NCBI GenBank assembly: GCA_017525245.1
Contig: JAFXTE010000011.1
Location: 124,001 to 188,000, forward strand
DNA: 64,000 nucleotides
Direction of reading: 5' to 3'
From: Bacteroidales bacterium
GTDB lineage: Bacteria; Bacteroidota; Bacteroidia; Bacteroidales; WCHB1-69
Shown here piece by piece: positions 55,450 through 63,905 of this stretch. How positions within the stretch are numbered: the stretch's first letter is position 1; each line of letters begins with the position of its first letter. The position numbers were made by a program, and so were the translations under genes. Under the pieces are notes generated by a model. That model did no database searches. It was not told where the DNA came from and saw nothing but the letters and a program-made list of their open reading frames with translations.

Positions 55450-56028
55450 TTTGTACCATTCGGGATGTGCGTGCGGCTTGTCCTCCAAATTGAATCTTCC
55501 CTTGCGGTAGCCTTCAAGTCCGTTGTATTGCGCTAAAATTTCCTTCATGTCCTTTTCGTAGTCACCTGTGGGATGGAATATGGACATGATACCGCATGTT
55601 CTGGTTTTATAATCTATGTACCCCAAACTGATGGGCACCCCGGCCTCCATCGCAATCTGATAGAAACCGCGTTTCCATCTATCCACTCTTTTTCGCGTAC
55701 CTTCTGGGCAGATAATCAGTGTGATACGTTCCCGTTCCTTGATGACGTTGGCGGCATATTCCACAAAGTTACGGGCGTGTTTCCGATCCACAGGAATACC
55801 CCCTAACTTTTTAAGTAACAGATTCAAAGGAAAGAAGAAAAACTCCTTTTTGATGATGGTGTTGGCGTGCAGGTCATAATATTGCATCGCTGCCAGCCCG
55901 ATGACAAAATCCATGATGGAAGTGTGCGGTGCCATCATCAGTACACTCTTGGGAATTGTGCCTTCAGGATTCGGATAAGGAATCGGCTTTACTCGATAAA
56001 TATATTTGAACAGAAAAGTGCTAAGCAT
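55444..56028 (-). CDS. PlsC-like 1-acylglycerol-3-phosphate acyltransferase family protein
   Basis: A 194-residue membrane-associated acyltransferase. The catalytic HX4D motif is in MMAPHTSIMDFVIG near residue 36; the substrate motif EGTR is in ICPEGTRKRVDRW near 112, and GGIPVDRK supports the family. Probable role in phospholipid synthesis, though this short subgroup also includes enzymes with other acceptors. It overlaps the LD-carboxypeptidase gene upstream by eight bases. Confidence 0.84.
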   Translation of the reverse strand: MLSTFLFKYIYRVKPIPYPNPEGTIPKSVLMMAPHTSIMDFVIGLAAMQYYDLHANTIIKKEFFFFPLNLLLKKLGGIPVDRKHARNFVEYAANVIKERERITLIICPEGTRKRVDRWKRGFYQIAMEAGVPISLGYIDYKTRTCGIMSIFHPTGDYEKDMKEILAQYNGLEGYRKGRFNLEDKPHAHPEWYKL

Positions 56029-56935
56029 GACTCAAACTATTGATTATAAATTTGTTATCTTTATATAAACCCGTTATTTCACAGCCCATGCGAAATGCGC
56101 GGTTGTCGGCAAGATGTCCGGCGGGAACGTTGAAAATCAGCGGAAAATCAAACTCTTGACAATGGTCAGCCACAATTTCTTCAGCTGTTCTCCCGAAAGG
56201 TACTGTATTGTCGTGCATATCGCTTAAATGCCCGACTAACAAAGCTTTAATGTGCGAAAGTTTGCCGCTCCGTTTCAGATTAAGCATCATTCGGTCAATA
56301 TGGTACAGATATTCGTCCAAATCCTCGATAAACAGCACTTTATCGGTGGAGTCAATGTCGGATGGCGAACCGATGAGGGAATACAGCATAGACAAGTTTC
56401 CTCCTGTTAAAATTCCTGAAAACGGCTTCGTTCGCGACAATGGATGAAAGGCGATCTCATACGTCAGCGTTTTGCCTGTCAAGGCATCCAGAAAAGACTG
56501 ACAAGCAGCAGATTGTGTGTTATTGTTCGTAATGTTGATTGGCATGACGGCATGCAACGTAGCCGTATGCAAATGTTGTTGGATATGGTTATGGAAAACG
56601 GTGATATCGCTGTATCCGCAAATCCATTTCGGATGTTGGAGGAATCGGGTGAAATCCAATCTGTCGATAATTCTGGCGGAACCATAACCACCTCGTACAC
56701 ACCAAATCGCGTTTATTCTTTCATCGTCCAAAAGGTCTTGAAAATAGCTGGCACGCAATGTATCGTTGCCGGCAAACTGATGGTCTTCGATGAAAAGTCT
56801 TTCGTCATAAAAAACGTTAAAACCGACACTTTTCAGCCATTGTTCGGCCGGAAAAATTTCCTCTTTGGAGATTTTCCGGGCGGGCGCAGCCAGCGCGATG
56901 GTGTCACCAATGCTCAAAAAAGGCGGAATTATCAT
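56021..56935 (-). CDS. LD-carboxypeptidase (peptidase family S66)
   Basis: A 304-residue serine peptidase of the muropeptide-recycling type, which removes the terminal D-Ala from tetrapeptides. The nucleophile Ser is in CGYSDITVFHN near residue 112, following the RGGYGSARI segment; the catalytic Glu is in LFIEDLDEYLYH near 205, and the His in FNVPAGHLADNRAFRMG near 275. No signal peptide is seen, which fits a cytoplasmic recycling enzyme. It overlaps the SDR gene upstream by four bases. Confidence 0.88.
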   Translation of the reverse strand: MIIPPFLSIGDTIALAAPARKISKEEIFPAEQWLKSVGFNVFYDERLFIEDHQFAGNDTLRASYFQDLLDDERINAIWCVRGGYGSARIIDRLDFTRFLQHPKWICGYSDITVFHNHIQQHLHTATLHAVMPINITNNNTQSAACQSFLDALTGKTLTYEIAFHPLSRTKPFSGILTGGNLSMLYSLIGSPSDIDSTDKVLFIEDLDEYLYHIDRMMLNLKRSGKLSHIKALLVGHLSDMHDNTVPFGRTAEEIVADHCQEFDFPLIFNVPAGHLADNRAFRMGCEITGLYKDNKFIINSLSHA

Positions 56936-57789
56936 AAGCGAATATGGTTTTCTTCAAGTAATTGCGCTGTCAGCGTTCTCAACAATTGCCGCTGTTCCAG
57001 ATTGTTATAGAATCTCTTTTTGTGTTTTGCTACCTTTCGGTTTTTGAAAATCTTCCCTGTAACACCTTGATATTTGGGATCTATCGCGGCAGCCATCATC
57101 GTGGCGGAACCTTGTTCTGGGGTGTTGATGAATGGACGGAAAAACCAGTCGCAAAGTTTGTCAACCACGATATTGTCCATTCGGATAATATTGGTGCTTA
57201 CGATGAATGGATCGGAAACGTTAAAACAGATGCCTTCCTCTTTCCACGCTTCGGAAGCATCGAGCATAAAATAGTAGAGTGCCAGTTTGGAGCTGCCGTA
57301 CGCGTTGAAACGGTTGTATTCCTGTTCTGTTTTGGGCTTGAACAAATCCGGGGTGATTTTGCCGAGGAAATAGGACAGGGAAATCATGCTCACAATGCGG
57401 GTGCCATTACCCATTATGGGGTGTAAAAGATTAGTTAACGTATAGTGTCCCAAATAGTTGACTGCCATCGTTAATTCTATATTGTTAACACTTTTCTTGG
57501 GTTTGCTGGGCAGCACTCCGGCATTGTTCAACAAGACTTGCAAAGACGGGAACCGGCTTTTAACTTCATCGGCAAAGCGCACGATATCAGCCAAATCACC
57601 GAGATTTACCGCCATCAAATGTAACGTGCCGTTGGTCTCCCGTTGGATTTCCTCCATCACCGGACGTGCCGCATCCACATCAATGACGGCCATGATCACT
57701 TCATATCCGGCTTTGGCCAGCGTTCTCACATGTTCACGACCCATGCCGCCGTCCGCGCCAGTCACTAACGCCAGTCCTTTACGCTCCAT
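56932..57789 (-). CDS. Short-chain dehydrogenase/reductase (SDR)
   Basis: A 285-residue oxidoreductase. TGADGGMGREH near residue 11 is the cofactor glycine motif, NNAGVLPSKPKK near 90, Ser in IVSMISLSYFLG and YGSSKLALYYF (Tyr-x-x-x-Lys) near 168. Length and the insert before the catalytic Tyr resemble retinol-dehydrogenase-like SDRs; substrate unknown. First of three overlapping genes ending in the acyltransferase. Confidence 0.85.
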   Translation of the reverse strand: MERKGLALVTGADGGMGREHVRTLAKAGYEVIMAVIDVDAARPVMEEIQRETNGTLHLMAVNLGDLADIVRFADEVKSRFPSLQVLLNNAGVLPSKPKKSVNNIELTMAVNYLGHYTLTNLLHPIMGNGTRIVSMISLSYFLGKITPDLFKPKTEQEYNRFNAYGSSKLALYYFMLDASEAWKEEGICFNVSDPFIVSTNIIRMDNIVVDKLCDWFFRPFINTPEQGSATMMAAAIDPKYQGVTGKIFKNRKVAKHKKRFYNNLEQRQLLRTLTAQLLEENHIRL

Positions 57790-57813
57790 ATCCCTTCTCT
57801 TGAAAAATTCACT

Positions 57814-58065
57814 TTAATTTTCCTTACACATTACGCCATGATGGATATATGTCACCGAGTCCATCACAACTATCTGGTCTTCGTTGAATTGTTCACAATC
57901 AGATTTGGTATAGTTGAGCACAGTAAAGATAGAATCTGATCTCGGGTCAAGAATGTTATTGTGATATAAGAAGTCAAAAGCTTGACATTCGCATTCTTTC
58001 ATACCACAGCCGGTCAAAGAAAGGATTCCGGCTAAAGCGAATAAGAAGAAAAATAATTTTTTCAT
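57814..58065 (-). CDS. Small lipoprotein, 83 residues
   Basis: A short exported protein with a lipoprotein signal (MKKLFFFLFALAGILSLTGC) and a mature part of about 64 residues with five further Cys (CECQAF, CEQF, VMCKEN among them). Not recognised otherwise. It sits between sufE and the SDR gene on the same strand with 10- and 24-bp gaps, so it is probably part of that transcript. Confidence 0.7.
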   Translation of the reverse strand: MKKLFFFLFALAGILSLTGCGMKECECQAFDFLYHNNILDPRSDSIFTVLNYTKSDCEQFNEDQIVVMDSVTYIHHGVMCKEN

Positions 58066-58075
58066 TTTCTCATGA

Positions 58076-58498
58076 TTATTGTTTCGTTGAATAAGCTAAT
58101 GCGTATAGTTTAATCTGTTTCATCATGGAAGCCAGTCCGTTGGAACGGGTCGGGGAAAGATGGTTCTTGAGCCCGATAGCGTCAATATAGGACAAATCAT
58201 TGTCGAGAATTTCCTGCGGAGTATGTCCAGACAAAACTTTAATTAACAGATAGACAATGCCTTTGGTGATAATGGCATCGCTGTCGGCGGTGAAATAAAG
58301 CAACCCGTCCCGCATTTCAGGATGCAGCCAAACCTGCGACTGACAACCGCTGATGAGAAATTCCTCGGTCTTGTATTGCGGGTCAATCATCGGCAATTCC
58401 TTCCCCAGTTCGATGATGTAGTTGTATTTGTCCATCCAGTCATCAAACATTTCGAATTCCTGAATGAGTTGTTCTTCCGTTTCTTTCATTGTATTCAT
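58076..58498 (-). CDS. sufE: SufE sulfur-transfer protein
   Basis: SufE accepts sulfur from SufS and stimulates it in Fe-S cluster assembly. The 140-residue protein has the diagnostic EFLISGCQSQVWLH segment with the acceptor Cys near residue 53, preceded by the MDKYNYIIELGKELPMI helix and followed by ADSDAIITKGIVYLLIKVLSGHTPQEI. ATG 58498 gives MNTMKETEEQ; a start three codons later is equally possible. Confidence 0.94.
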   Translation of the reverse strand: MNTMKETEEQLIQEFEMFDDWMDKYNYIIELGKELPMIDPQYKTEEFLISGCQSQVWLHPEMRDGLLYFTADSDAIITKGIVYLLIKVLSGHTPQEILDNDLSYIDAIGLKNHLSPTRSNGLASMMKQIKLYALAYSTKQ

Positions 58499-58552
58499 AA
58501 AAAAAGATCAGAATGTGGCCAAAAACTGTTGAGTATCTTCTCCAATCCAATT

Positions 58553-59617
58553 TTAGGAGTATTTCCTTCTCAGCAAATCACAGAACGACAAGTATGCGTC
58601 AGACTTTGAATCCCAGAAAAATTTTTGTTTCAGATTTTCAAGGCAGTCAAACGCTTCTTCTAAGGTTTTACAATCATTCAATTGCTTGATGGAGGAACTG
58701 AAATCCTCGCCACGGTTGTGGAATAACTCCTTGATATAGATGAATTTGTCATTAATGGAAATGGCCTTTGTCAAGTCACCCACTTTGGCATGTTGATATT
58801 GACTGCTGATGGAATGGTCCTCGCGCCGTTCGTTGAAAAGGTCGTTGAGGGAACGTTGTTGCGGCTTTTGTATAGGGTTTGTGGTCTCTTTTGGAGGTTC
58901 CGGCTTTGTCACTGGCGGTTGCGGTGTTGTTTGTTGTTCCTCGAATACCGGCTTCGTCGTCTCGACTACCTTAGGTGTTTCGACTACCGGTTTCGGTGTT
59001 TCAACTACGGTTTTTTCCATCGGTTTGGGGTTCTCCTGTACAGGGGTACTTTTGGGAGGGATGAAATTCAGGATGTCGTCTTCATCATGAACATCCACAC
59101 CTTCTTCGGAAGTTGAAATCTCAATATCCGGTTCATCGAAAAGTTCATCCGCGTTGTCATGGATGTCCGTTTCAATTACAATCTCTTCATCCGGTTCTTC
59201 CAGGTTGTCAAAAACATCCTCGGAGGATTCTTTTTCCACGGTTTCCGATTTTTTGCCGGAATCCAGAACAGGTTGTTTCTGCTCTTTGGCTTCAATTTCC
59301 TTTGCGATTTCGTTAAGTTCCTTTTCCACGGCGGCCTTGTAGCTTTCGTGTTCCGTGTCAAAGAACAAGTCCACGTCCTCTTCTAATGTCTTTGCGGGGG
59401 TGAATTCTCTCTTGGGTTCCGGTGTCGCTTCCGGTTGTGCCGTTTCCTGTTTCGGAGCAGGATATTCTTCCGTTTCCATTGCCGACACACGGACATACAG
59501 ATTCCGGATTTTCTCTAACAGGATTTCTTTCTCAATGAGGGCGATTTTGATTTCTTTTTCATTGTCAGATAGCCAATTATCCAACATTTCCGACATTTGT
59601 TTATAAGAGTCGTTCAT
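58553..59617 (-). CDS. Acidic protein with conserved C-terminal domain, function unknown
   Basis: A 354-residue soluble protein in three parts: an N-terminal helical stretch (residues about 1-45), an acidic Pro/Glu/Thr/Val-rich low-complexity linker (about 46-245), and a compact C-terminal domain (about 248-354) with KVGDLTKAISINDKFIYIKELFHNRGEDF and a terminal LCDLLRRKY-like end (FCDLLRRKYS). I recall this C-terminal pattern from other Bacteroidota hypothetical proteins; no function is known to me. It has its own promoter and lies divergently from tdk. Confidence 0.75.
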   Translation of the reverse strand: MNDSYKQMSEMLDNWLSDNEKEIKIALIEKEILLEKIRNLYVRVSAMETEEYPAPKQETAQPEATPEPKREFTPAKTLEEDVDLFFDTEHESYKAAVEKELNEIAKEIEAKEQKQPVLDSGKKSETVEKESSEDVFDNLEEPDEEIVIETDIHDNADELFDEPDIEISTSEEGVDVHDEDDILNFIPPKSTPVQENPKPMEKTVVETPKPVVETPKVVETTKPVFEEQQTTPQPPVTKPEPPKETTNPIQKPQQRSLNDLFNERREDHSISSQYQHAKVGDLTKAISINDKFIYIKELFHNRGEDFSSSIKQLNDCKTLEEAFDCLENLKQKFFWDSKSDAYLSFCDLLRRKYS

Positions 59618-59655
59618 TTTTTTGAATTTCTATGACAGGTTAACGGTTTTTATTA

Positions 59656-59663
59656 TAATTTTG
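59656..59663 (+). promoter_or_regulatory. -7 promoter box of tdk
   Basis: TAATTTTG followed by C, 54 nt before the tdk ATG. Confidence 0.55.
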
Positions 59664-59680
59664 CACTCAAAAAATGTGCG

Positions 59681-59688
59681 CAAAAATA
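59681..59688 (-). promoter_or_regulatory. -7 promoter box of the acidic-protein gene
   Basis: TATTTTTG on the minus strand, 64 nt upstream of the start at 59617. It faces the tdk promoter so that both transcripts begin in the same short interval. Confidence 0.55.
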
Positions 59689-59716
59689 CGAAATTCTTAC
59701 ATACAGATTAAAGGAA

Positions 59717-60304
59717 ATGTTTTTAGAAAATAAGGCGAGTAGAAATCATAAAAAAGGGTGGATAGAAGTGATATGCGGGTCCATGTTTTCCGGAAAAACG
59801 GAAGAATTGCTGCGACGCATCCGTCGTGCCGAATTTGCTAACCAGAAGATTGAGCTGTTCAAGCCGGCGATAGACACGCGCTATGACGAGACGGAAGTGG
59901 TGTCGCACAACGAGAACTCCCGTGTTTCGACACCAGTCAATAGTTCCTCGGAAATCTTGCTCTATATCAATATGAACGATGTGCAGGTTGTGGCCATCGA
60001 CGAAATCCAGTTTTTCGATGATGGGATCGTGGAGGTTTGCAACCAGTTAGCCAATGCCGGTATCCGAGTGATAGTCAGCGGGTTGGATATGGACTACAAA
60101 GGGGTTCCGTTTGGTCCGATGCCGAAACTGATGGCGGTGGCGGAGTATGTCAGCAAGCAACACGCCATCTGTACGCGCTGCGGCGACCTCGCCCATTTCT
60201 CCTACCGCATTGTCCCGAACGAGCAGCAAGTCCTCCTCGGCGAGAAAGACGCCTACGAGCCGCTTTGCCGCCACTGCTACGAGGAAATGAAAACTTTGAC
60301 GTAA
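59717..60304 (+). CDS. tdk: Thymidine kinase (type II)
   Basis: Tdk phosphorylates thymidine in pyrimidine salvage. The 195-residue protein has the P-loop [21 protein letters not shown] near residue 20, the Mg-binding [12 protein letters not shown] near 94, the lasso [15 protein letters not shown] near 120, and four zinc Cys (CTRCG near 146-149, CRHC near 188-191). The last codon and stop are inside a heptamer array. Confidence 0.96.
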   Translation: MFLENKASRNHKKGWIEVICGSMFSGKTEELLRRIRRAEFANQKIELFKPAIDTRYDETEVVSHNENSRVSTPVNSSSEILLYINMNDVQVVAIDEIQFFDDGIVEVCNQLANAGIRVIVSGLDMDYKGVPFGPMPKLMAVAEYVSKQHAICTRCGDLAHFSYRIVPNEQQVLLGEKDAYEPLCRHCYEEMKTLT

Positions 60305-60325
60305 GACGTGAGACGTAAGACGTGA
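60298..60325. repeat. Heptanucleotide array, GACGTAA/GACGTGA type, over the tdk stop
   Basis: Four strictly alternating 7-nt units. The tdk stop TAA (60302-60304) is part of the first unit. Confidence 0.88.
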
Positions 60326-60359
60326 GACTTTGGGGCTTATCGCTGCCAAGAGTCTATCG

Positions 60360-61838
60360 TCACAGACTTTGTGGTAAGGCCTTCGATTTAACATCACACA
60401 CCGTTATCACCGCCATGGCCGCCCAGACGATGGCCGAAAGTTTGTCTGTGTCCAAGAAATTGTTGAAGACCCCGTGGGTATAATAGGAAACTAAGGAAAT
60501 CACCATACATAAAGACAACAGTTTCACTGTTTTGTCTTCCGTATAAATATACGTTTTGATTCCTACGACGAGGAAAACGAACACGATGGCAAAGACGGTT
60601 AACATGCCGGGGATGCCGCTTTCAGCGCAAGGCCCGATATATTCACTGTGGGCATTGCCGCCATCGCCGAAGTCGGTGGAAATGATGGTGCGGTAATAGC
60701 CTTTCTGGAAAGGCGCATACTCGAACTGGTAAGTACCAGGACCCCAGCCGAATACAGGTTTCTCCTCAATCATGCCGAGCGCAGCTGTCCAGCGGTTGAT
60801 GCGTTCCATGTTGGAGGCATCCGTGCTGATGTTCGACATTGACTGTACGTGCTCGATAAAGTTGCCGGAGGAGTCCTGACTGTTACGGCTCATCTTGTAG
60901 AGGATGTCATCCGCGTAAAAGAACAGCAGAAGGCCTAAAATCAATCCGCCACCCAATAACCATGACAGTTTGATACGCAGTTTGAGGATAATCAATACCC
61001 CGATGGCCACCACCAAGCTTATCCAGGCGGCGCGACTGAACGAAAGGTAAAATGCCATCAGCAGAATCAGGGTAATGAGCAGGTAGAATATCTTTTGCGG
61101 TAATTTGTTGTCGGGCAGGAAGAAAAAGCCTGCGGTGATGGGTATCATGAAAGCCAATGCCGCGCCGTATGCCGTGTGGTCGTTGTAGAACGGAGACATG
61201 ACAAAGTGGGCGTAGTGTTCGTCAAAACCGCTGAGGGCATGGAGATAAGTGGTGATGCAAACAATGATGGTTAACCCGAGTGCATAACAATTGAAGTATC
61301 GTACGGCATTTTTCAAATCATCTTCCACTAATTGCATGAAAAACCAGTAGCAAGAGGTGATGAACCAGAGTTTTGAGGCGAACGCTTTGAGCGAAATGAC
61401 AGGACGAACGCTGGTCAGACAGGTAATCAGCATCCAGCCGAGGTAAACCATAATCGCGATGGATATGGGATGTTTCAGGAAGGCGCGGTTTATGCGCAGG
61501 TCGTAAAGAATCCGTGCGAAGAAAACCATCGTCAACGCAATCATCAGTCCTTCAGAGGGTAACGACAGTCCAAGATGGATGTTTTTGCTGCTGATGATGA
61601 CGGAGAGCGGGGTGGTGAAGGCAATCAGGTACATGGCCACGTCGGCGTGGAAAAGCAGGACATACAATCCCACTACGGCAACCGTAATCAGGGGAACCAC
61701 TTGCGTTTCTCTGATTATGGCGAAGCCGTTGGCCAGCACAAGCGCTATGGCGATTACAAAACCTATAATCTGCCGTTTAGTGATCTTGTGTGTCTGCTGC
61801 CGGATCTCTTCTAACAGGTTTGTTTTCAATCCTTTCAA
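60360..61838 (-). CDS. O-antigen ligase/polymerase-like membrane protein (Wzy_C family)
   Basis: A 492-residue inner-membrane protein with about eleven hydrophobic segments and a large periplasmic loop (about 310-395) that holds the family signature RINRWTAALGMIEEKPVFGWGPGTYQFEY and NAHSEYIGPCAESGIPGML. This is the O-antigen ligase domain, shared by WaaL ligases and Wzy polymerases. No in-frame ATG is near the N-terminus, so initiation is at a TTG (61838), with a second TTG at 61829, inside the 3' end of the Wzz-like gene. Downstream of a Wzz-like chain-length protein, it probably polymerises a surface polysaccharide. Confidence 0.85.
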   Translation of the reverse strand: MKGLKTNLLEEIRQQTHKITKRQIIGFVIAIALVLANGFAIIRETQVVPLITVAVVGLYVLLFHADVAMYLIAFTTPLSVIISSKNIHLGLSLPSEGLMIALTMVFFARILYDLRINRAFLKHPISIAIMVYLGWMLITCLTSVRPVISLKAFASKLWFITSCYWFFMQLVEDDLKNAVRYFNCYALGLTIIVCITTYLHALSGFDEHYAHFVMSPFYNDHTAYGAALAFMIPITAGFFFLPDNKLPQKIFYLLITLILLMAFYLSFSRAAWISLVVAIGVLIILKLRIKLSWLLGGGLILGLLLFFYADDILYKMSRNSQDSSGNFIEHVQSMSNISTDASNMERINRWTAALGMIEEKPVFGWGPGTYQFEYAPFQKGYYRTIISTDFGDGGNAHSEYIGPCAESGIPGMLTVFAIVFVFLVVGIKTYIYTEDKTVKLLSLCMVISLVSYYTHGVFNNFLDTDKLSAIVWAAMAVITVCDVKSKALPQSL

Positions 61839-62814
61839 TCGTTAACAGAACAATCAGAGTCAGAATGAAAGCGCAAAGGGTGGAAATAATGACGATGATG
61901 GATCTCTTCGGATAGAACTTCTTGTCGGCGGGGTACGGCTTGTCAATCACGAATTTCACCGGCATGATGGTGGTCATATCCATTTTGGCGTCCATCATTT
62001 TCTGTTTGCAGAGGGCATGATACTTGCTGAAATTGTATTCAAGATCCTGGTATGAAGTGAGTTGAGCACCATATTTGGCTATAGTGTCTTGCTCCCTTAT
62101 GATGCGTTGCATGGCGGCGGTGTTCCCTTGCGCAGCGGCGATAGCATATTGCTGCGTGAGACGTTCGCTCTGCAGTTTCACATCAAAGACCCCGTGCGCC
62201 ATGATTTCTCGGATGGAGTCGTTGACAATGGCGATTTCGCGTTCAATGGAATCCAACTGGTTTTGCAGAATGATGCAAGCGGCTTGTGCGCGCTCGTATT
62301 CCACGGCATTCTTGATGGTGTCCAACCAGCGTACCACGTCGAGAGTCATCTCGTATGCGCGTTGCGGGTCCCAATCGCTCAGCGACAGCGAAATGGCACC
62401 GTAATCTGTGCGTTTTATGGTCAGATTGTTGGTGATAGTCTTATAAAGTTTGGTCATCCCGCCTTTTTTGTTCACATCGATGTTGTAGTATTCGGCGAGT
62501 TTGTATTTCTCAATCAGCGAATCCTTGATGGCCACGGAGTTCAGGAACGGCAGCATCTGCTCGGTCTCGTCAACGGTGGCCAAAGCCTTGATTTCCAGTC
62601 GTTCGTTGTAGTTTTGCTCGTTCAGGAGGATTTTGGAAACGGAGCTGGTCCGGGGCGCGTAGAGTAGGGCGGTGGATTTGTAGCGCGGTCGCACGAGAAA
62701 AGAGCAGGCCGCCGACACGAAAAATGTCGCAACACACACAATCAACAACCATTTCCGCCATTTCCACATAAACTGCAACAAGCTGAAAGCATTGTACTTG
62801 TTTTGATTTTCCAT
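61777..62814 (-). CDS. Wzz-type polysaccharide chain-length determinant
   Basis: A 345-residue inner-membrane protein with one transmembrane helix near each end (WLLIVCVATFFVSAACSFLV near 20-39 and IIVIISTLCAFILTLIVLLTI near 305-327) and a long, largely coiled periplasmic segment. The proximal RPRYKSTALLY and the Pro-rich KPYPADKKFYPKRS before TM2 are typical of Wzz/GNVR proteins. No fused tyrosine-kinase domain is present. It overlaps the Wzy_C-type gene by 62 bases, indicating joint translation. Confidence 0.88.
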   Translation of the reverse strand: MENQNKYNAFSLLQFMWKWRKWLLIVCVATFFVSAACSFLVRPRYKSTALLYAPRTSSVSKILLNEQNYNERLEIKALATVDETEQMLPFLNSVAIKDSLIEKYKLAEYYNIDVNKKGGMTKLYKTITNNLTIKRTDYGAISLSLSDWDPQRAYEMTLDVVRWLDTIKNAVEYERAQAACIILQNQLDSIEREIAIVNDSIREIMAHGVFDVKLQSERLTQQYAIAAAQGNTAAMQRIIREQDTIAKYGAQLTSYQDLEYNFSKYHALCKQKMMDAKMDMTTIMPVKFVIDKPYPADKKFYPKRSIIVIISTLCAFILTLIVLLTIERIENKPVRRDPAADTQDH

Positions 62815-62883
62815 TCGGTATTTTTTTGTTTGATAATGATATAAAATTCTATTTATCGTGTAATATTAGCTACTAGAATAAAA

Positions 62884-62925
62884 CTGTTCACTGTTCACTA
62901 ATCACTGCTCACTATTCACTAATTA
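62884..62925. repeat. Heptanucleotide array, CTGTTCA/CTAATCA type, over the SufT-like stop
   Basis: Six contiguous 7-nt units (CTGTTCA twice, CTAATCA, CTGCTCA, CTATTCA, CTAATTA). The stop of the minus-strand gene (62923-62925) is in the last unit. Confidence 0.88.
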
Positions 62926-63222
62926 ATACAACAGCCCCAGTTCCATTTTGGCGGCGTCGGTCATGCGATCCATCGTCCAGGGCGGGTCGAACGTGACATC
63001 GACCACCACTTTGTTCACGCCGGGGATCATGGACACGCGGGTTTGCACCTCCATCGGCAGACTTTCCGCCACGGGACAGTTGGGCGCGGTCAGCGTCATC
63101 AGGATATAGACATCGTTGTTTTCGTTCACCTCTAACTTGTAGATAAACCCTAATTCCCAGATGTTTACAGGGATTTCAGGGTCGTAAATGGTGTTGAGAA
63201 CCTCGATCACTTTACTCTTCAT
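62923..63222 (-). CDS. SufT-like Fe-S assembly factor (DUF59/MIP18 family)
   Basis: A 99-residue protein of the family that helps mature Fe-S proteins. The sequence NTIYDPEIPVNIWELGFIYKL near residue 15 holds the invariant DPE motif, and TLTAPNCPVAESLP near 47 holds the conserved reactive Cys. ATG 63222 is preferred over a GTG at 63231. It is short and lacks the N-terminal parts seen in fused versions. It has its own promoter; sufS and sufE are elsewhere in the window. Confidence 0.88.
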   Translation of the reverse strand: MKSKVIEVLNTIYDPEIPVNIWELGFIYKLEVNENNDVYILMTLTAPNCPVAESLPMEVQTRVSMIPGVNKVVVDVTFDPPWTMDRMTDAAKMELGLLY

Positions 63223-63244
63223 AAACGTCACTTTTTAAATTTTG

Positions 63245-63252
63245 CAAAAATA
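63245..63252 (-). promoter_or_regulatory. -7 promoter box of the SufT-like gene
   Basis: TATTTTTG on the minus strand, 22 nt upstream of ATG 63222. Confidence 0.6.
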
Positions 63253-63433
63253 TGAAATCTTAACGTATCGTTGTCGTTTTTAGTTTAGTTCTAAAGATAT
63301 TTTTTTGGTTTACCGTTTTCTACTTGCTTTTTCCATAAGTGTTCAGGTCTGAATCGCTAAAATCTGACGGCCAAAAGCCAATAATTATAACCGCTCAAAG
63401 AAATAATCGCCATTGTATTTTGTTTTTCGTTTT

Positions 63434-63452
63434 ATAACGAAAAATTCGTTAT
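63434..63452. promoter_or_regulatory. Candidate BlaI-type operator
   Basis: Perfect inverted repeat ATAACGAA-AAA-TTCGTTAT whose right end overlaps the -7 box of the blaI gene, as expected of an autoregulating BlaI/MecI repressor. Confidence 0.65.
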
Positions 63453-63457
63453 CTTTG
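63450..63457 (+). promoter_or_regulatory. -7 promoter box of the blaI gene
   Basis: TATCTTTG followed by C, 19 nt before the start at 63477. Confidence 0.65.
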
Positions 63458-63476
63458 CCGCAGTAAAATAACAGGT

Positions 63477-63857
63477 ATGGTAACATTGAAGAAATTAACC
63501 GCCTCGGAGGAGACTATTATGCAGATAATCTGGAAGTTGGGAAAAGGTTTTGCGCAGGATATCATGAGCGAGATTATGGAGCCGAAGCCACCGTACAACA
63601 CCACGCTTTCCGTTGTGAAGGCACTGGAACGCAAGGGCTATGTCGGGCACGAGACTTTTGGCAAGGCGAACCGTTATTATCCGCTCATTTCCAAAGAGGA
63701 CTACTCCCGCAGTCTGCTTGGTCGCGTGGTCAGCCACTATTTCAACAATTCCCTTTCCTCTCTGGTTTCCGCTTTCACTGCTGACCATCCTATATCAGAA
63801 GAAGAGCTTGAGGAACTGGAGCGTTTGGTGGAGGAAGCGAAACGAAAAAGCTATTAG
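63477..63857 (+). CDS. BlaI/MecI/CopY-family repressor
   Basis: A 126-residue winged-helix repressor. The N-terminal domain KKLTASEETIMQIIWKLGKGFAQDIMSEIMEPKPPYNTTLSVVKALERKGYVGHE matches BlaI, including the TTLS(V)VKAL recognition helix region. The C-terminal dimerisation helices follow (EEELEELERLVEEAKR). Members are inactivated by proteolysis triggered by a BlaR1-type M56 membrane protease, whose gene begins 48 bp downstream. Stop TAG lies in a heptamer unit. Confidence 0.92.
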   Translation: MVTLKKLTASEETIMQIIWKLGKGFAQDIMSEIMEPKPPYNTTLSVVKALERKGYVGHETFGKANRYYPLISKEDYSRSLLGRVVSHYFNNSLSSLVSAFTADHPISEEELEELERLVEEAKRKSY

Positions 63858-63871
63858 CTGTTGGCTATTTG
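63851..63871. repeat. Heptanucleotide array, CTATTAG type, over the blaI stop
   Basis: Three 7-nt units (CTATTAG, CTGTTGG, CTATTTG). The blaI stop TAG (63855-63857) is in the first unit, exactly as in the helicase gene at 5671. Confidence 0.8.
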
Positions 63872-63905
63872 CATTGACAAAAAGCTAAAACTCAGGTTGC
63901 GAAAT

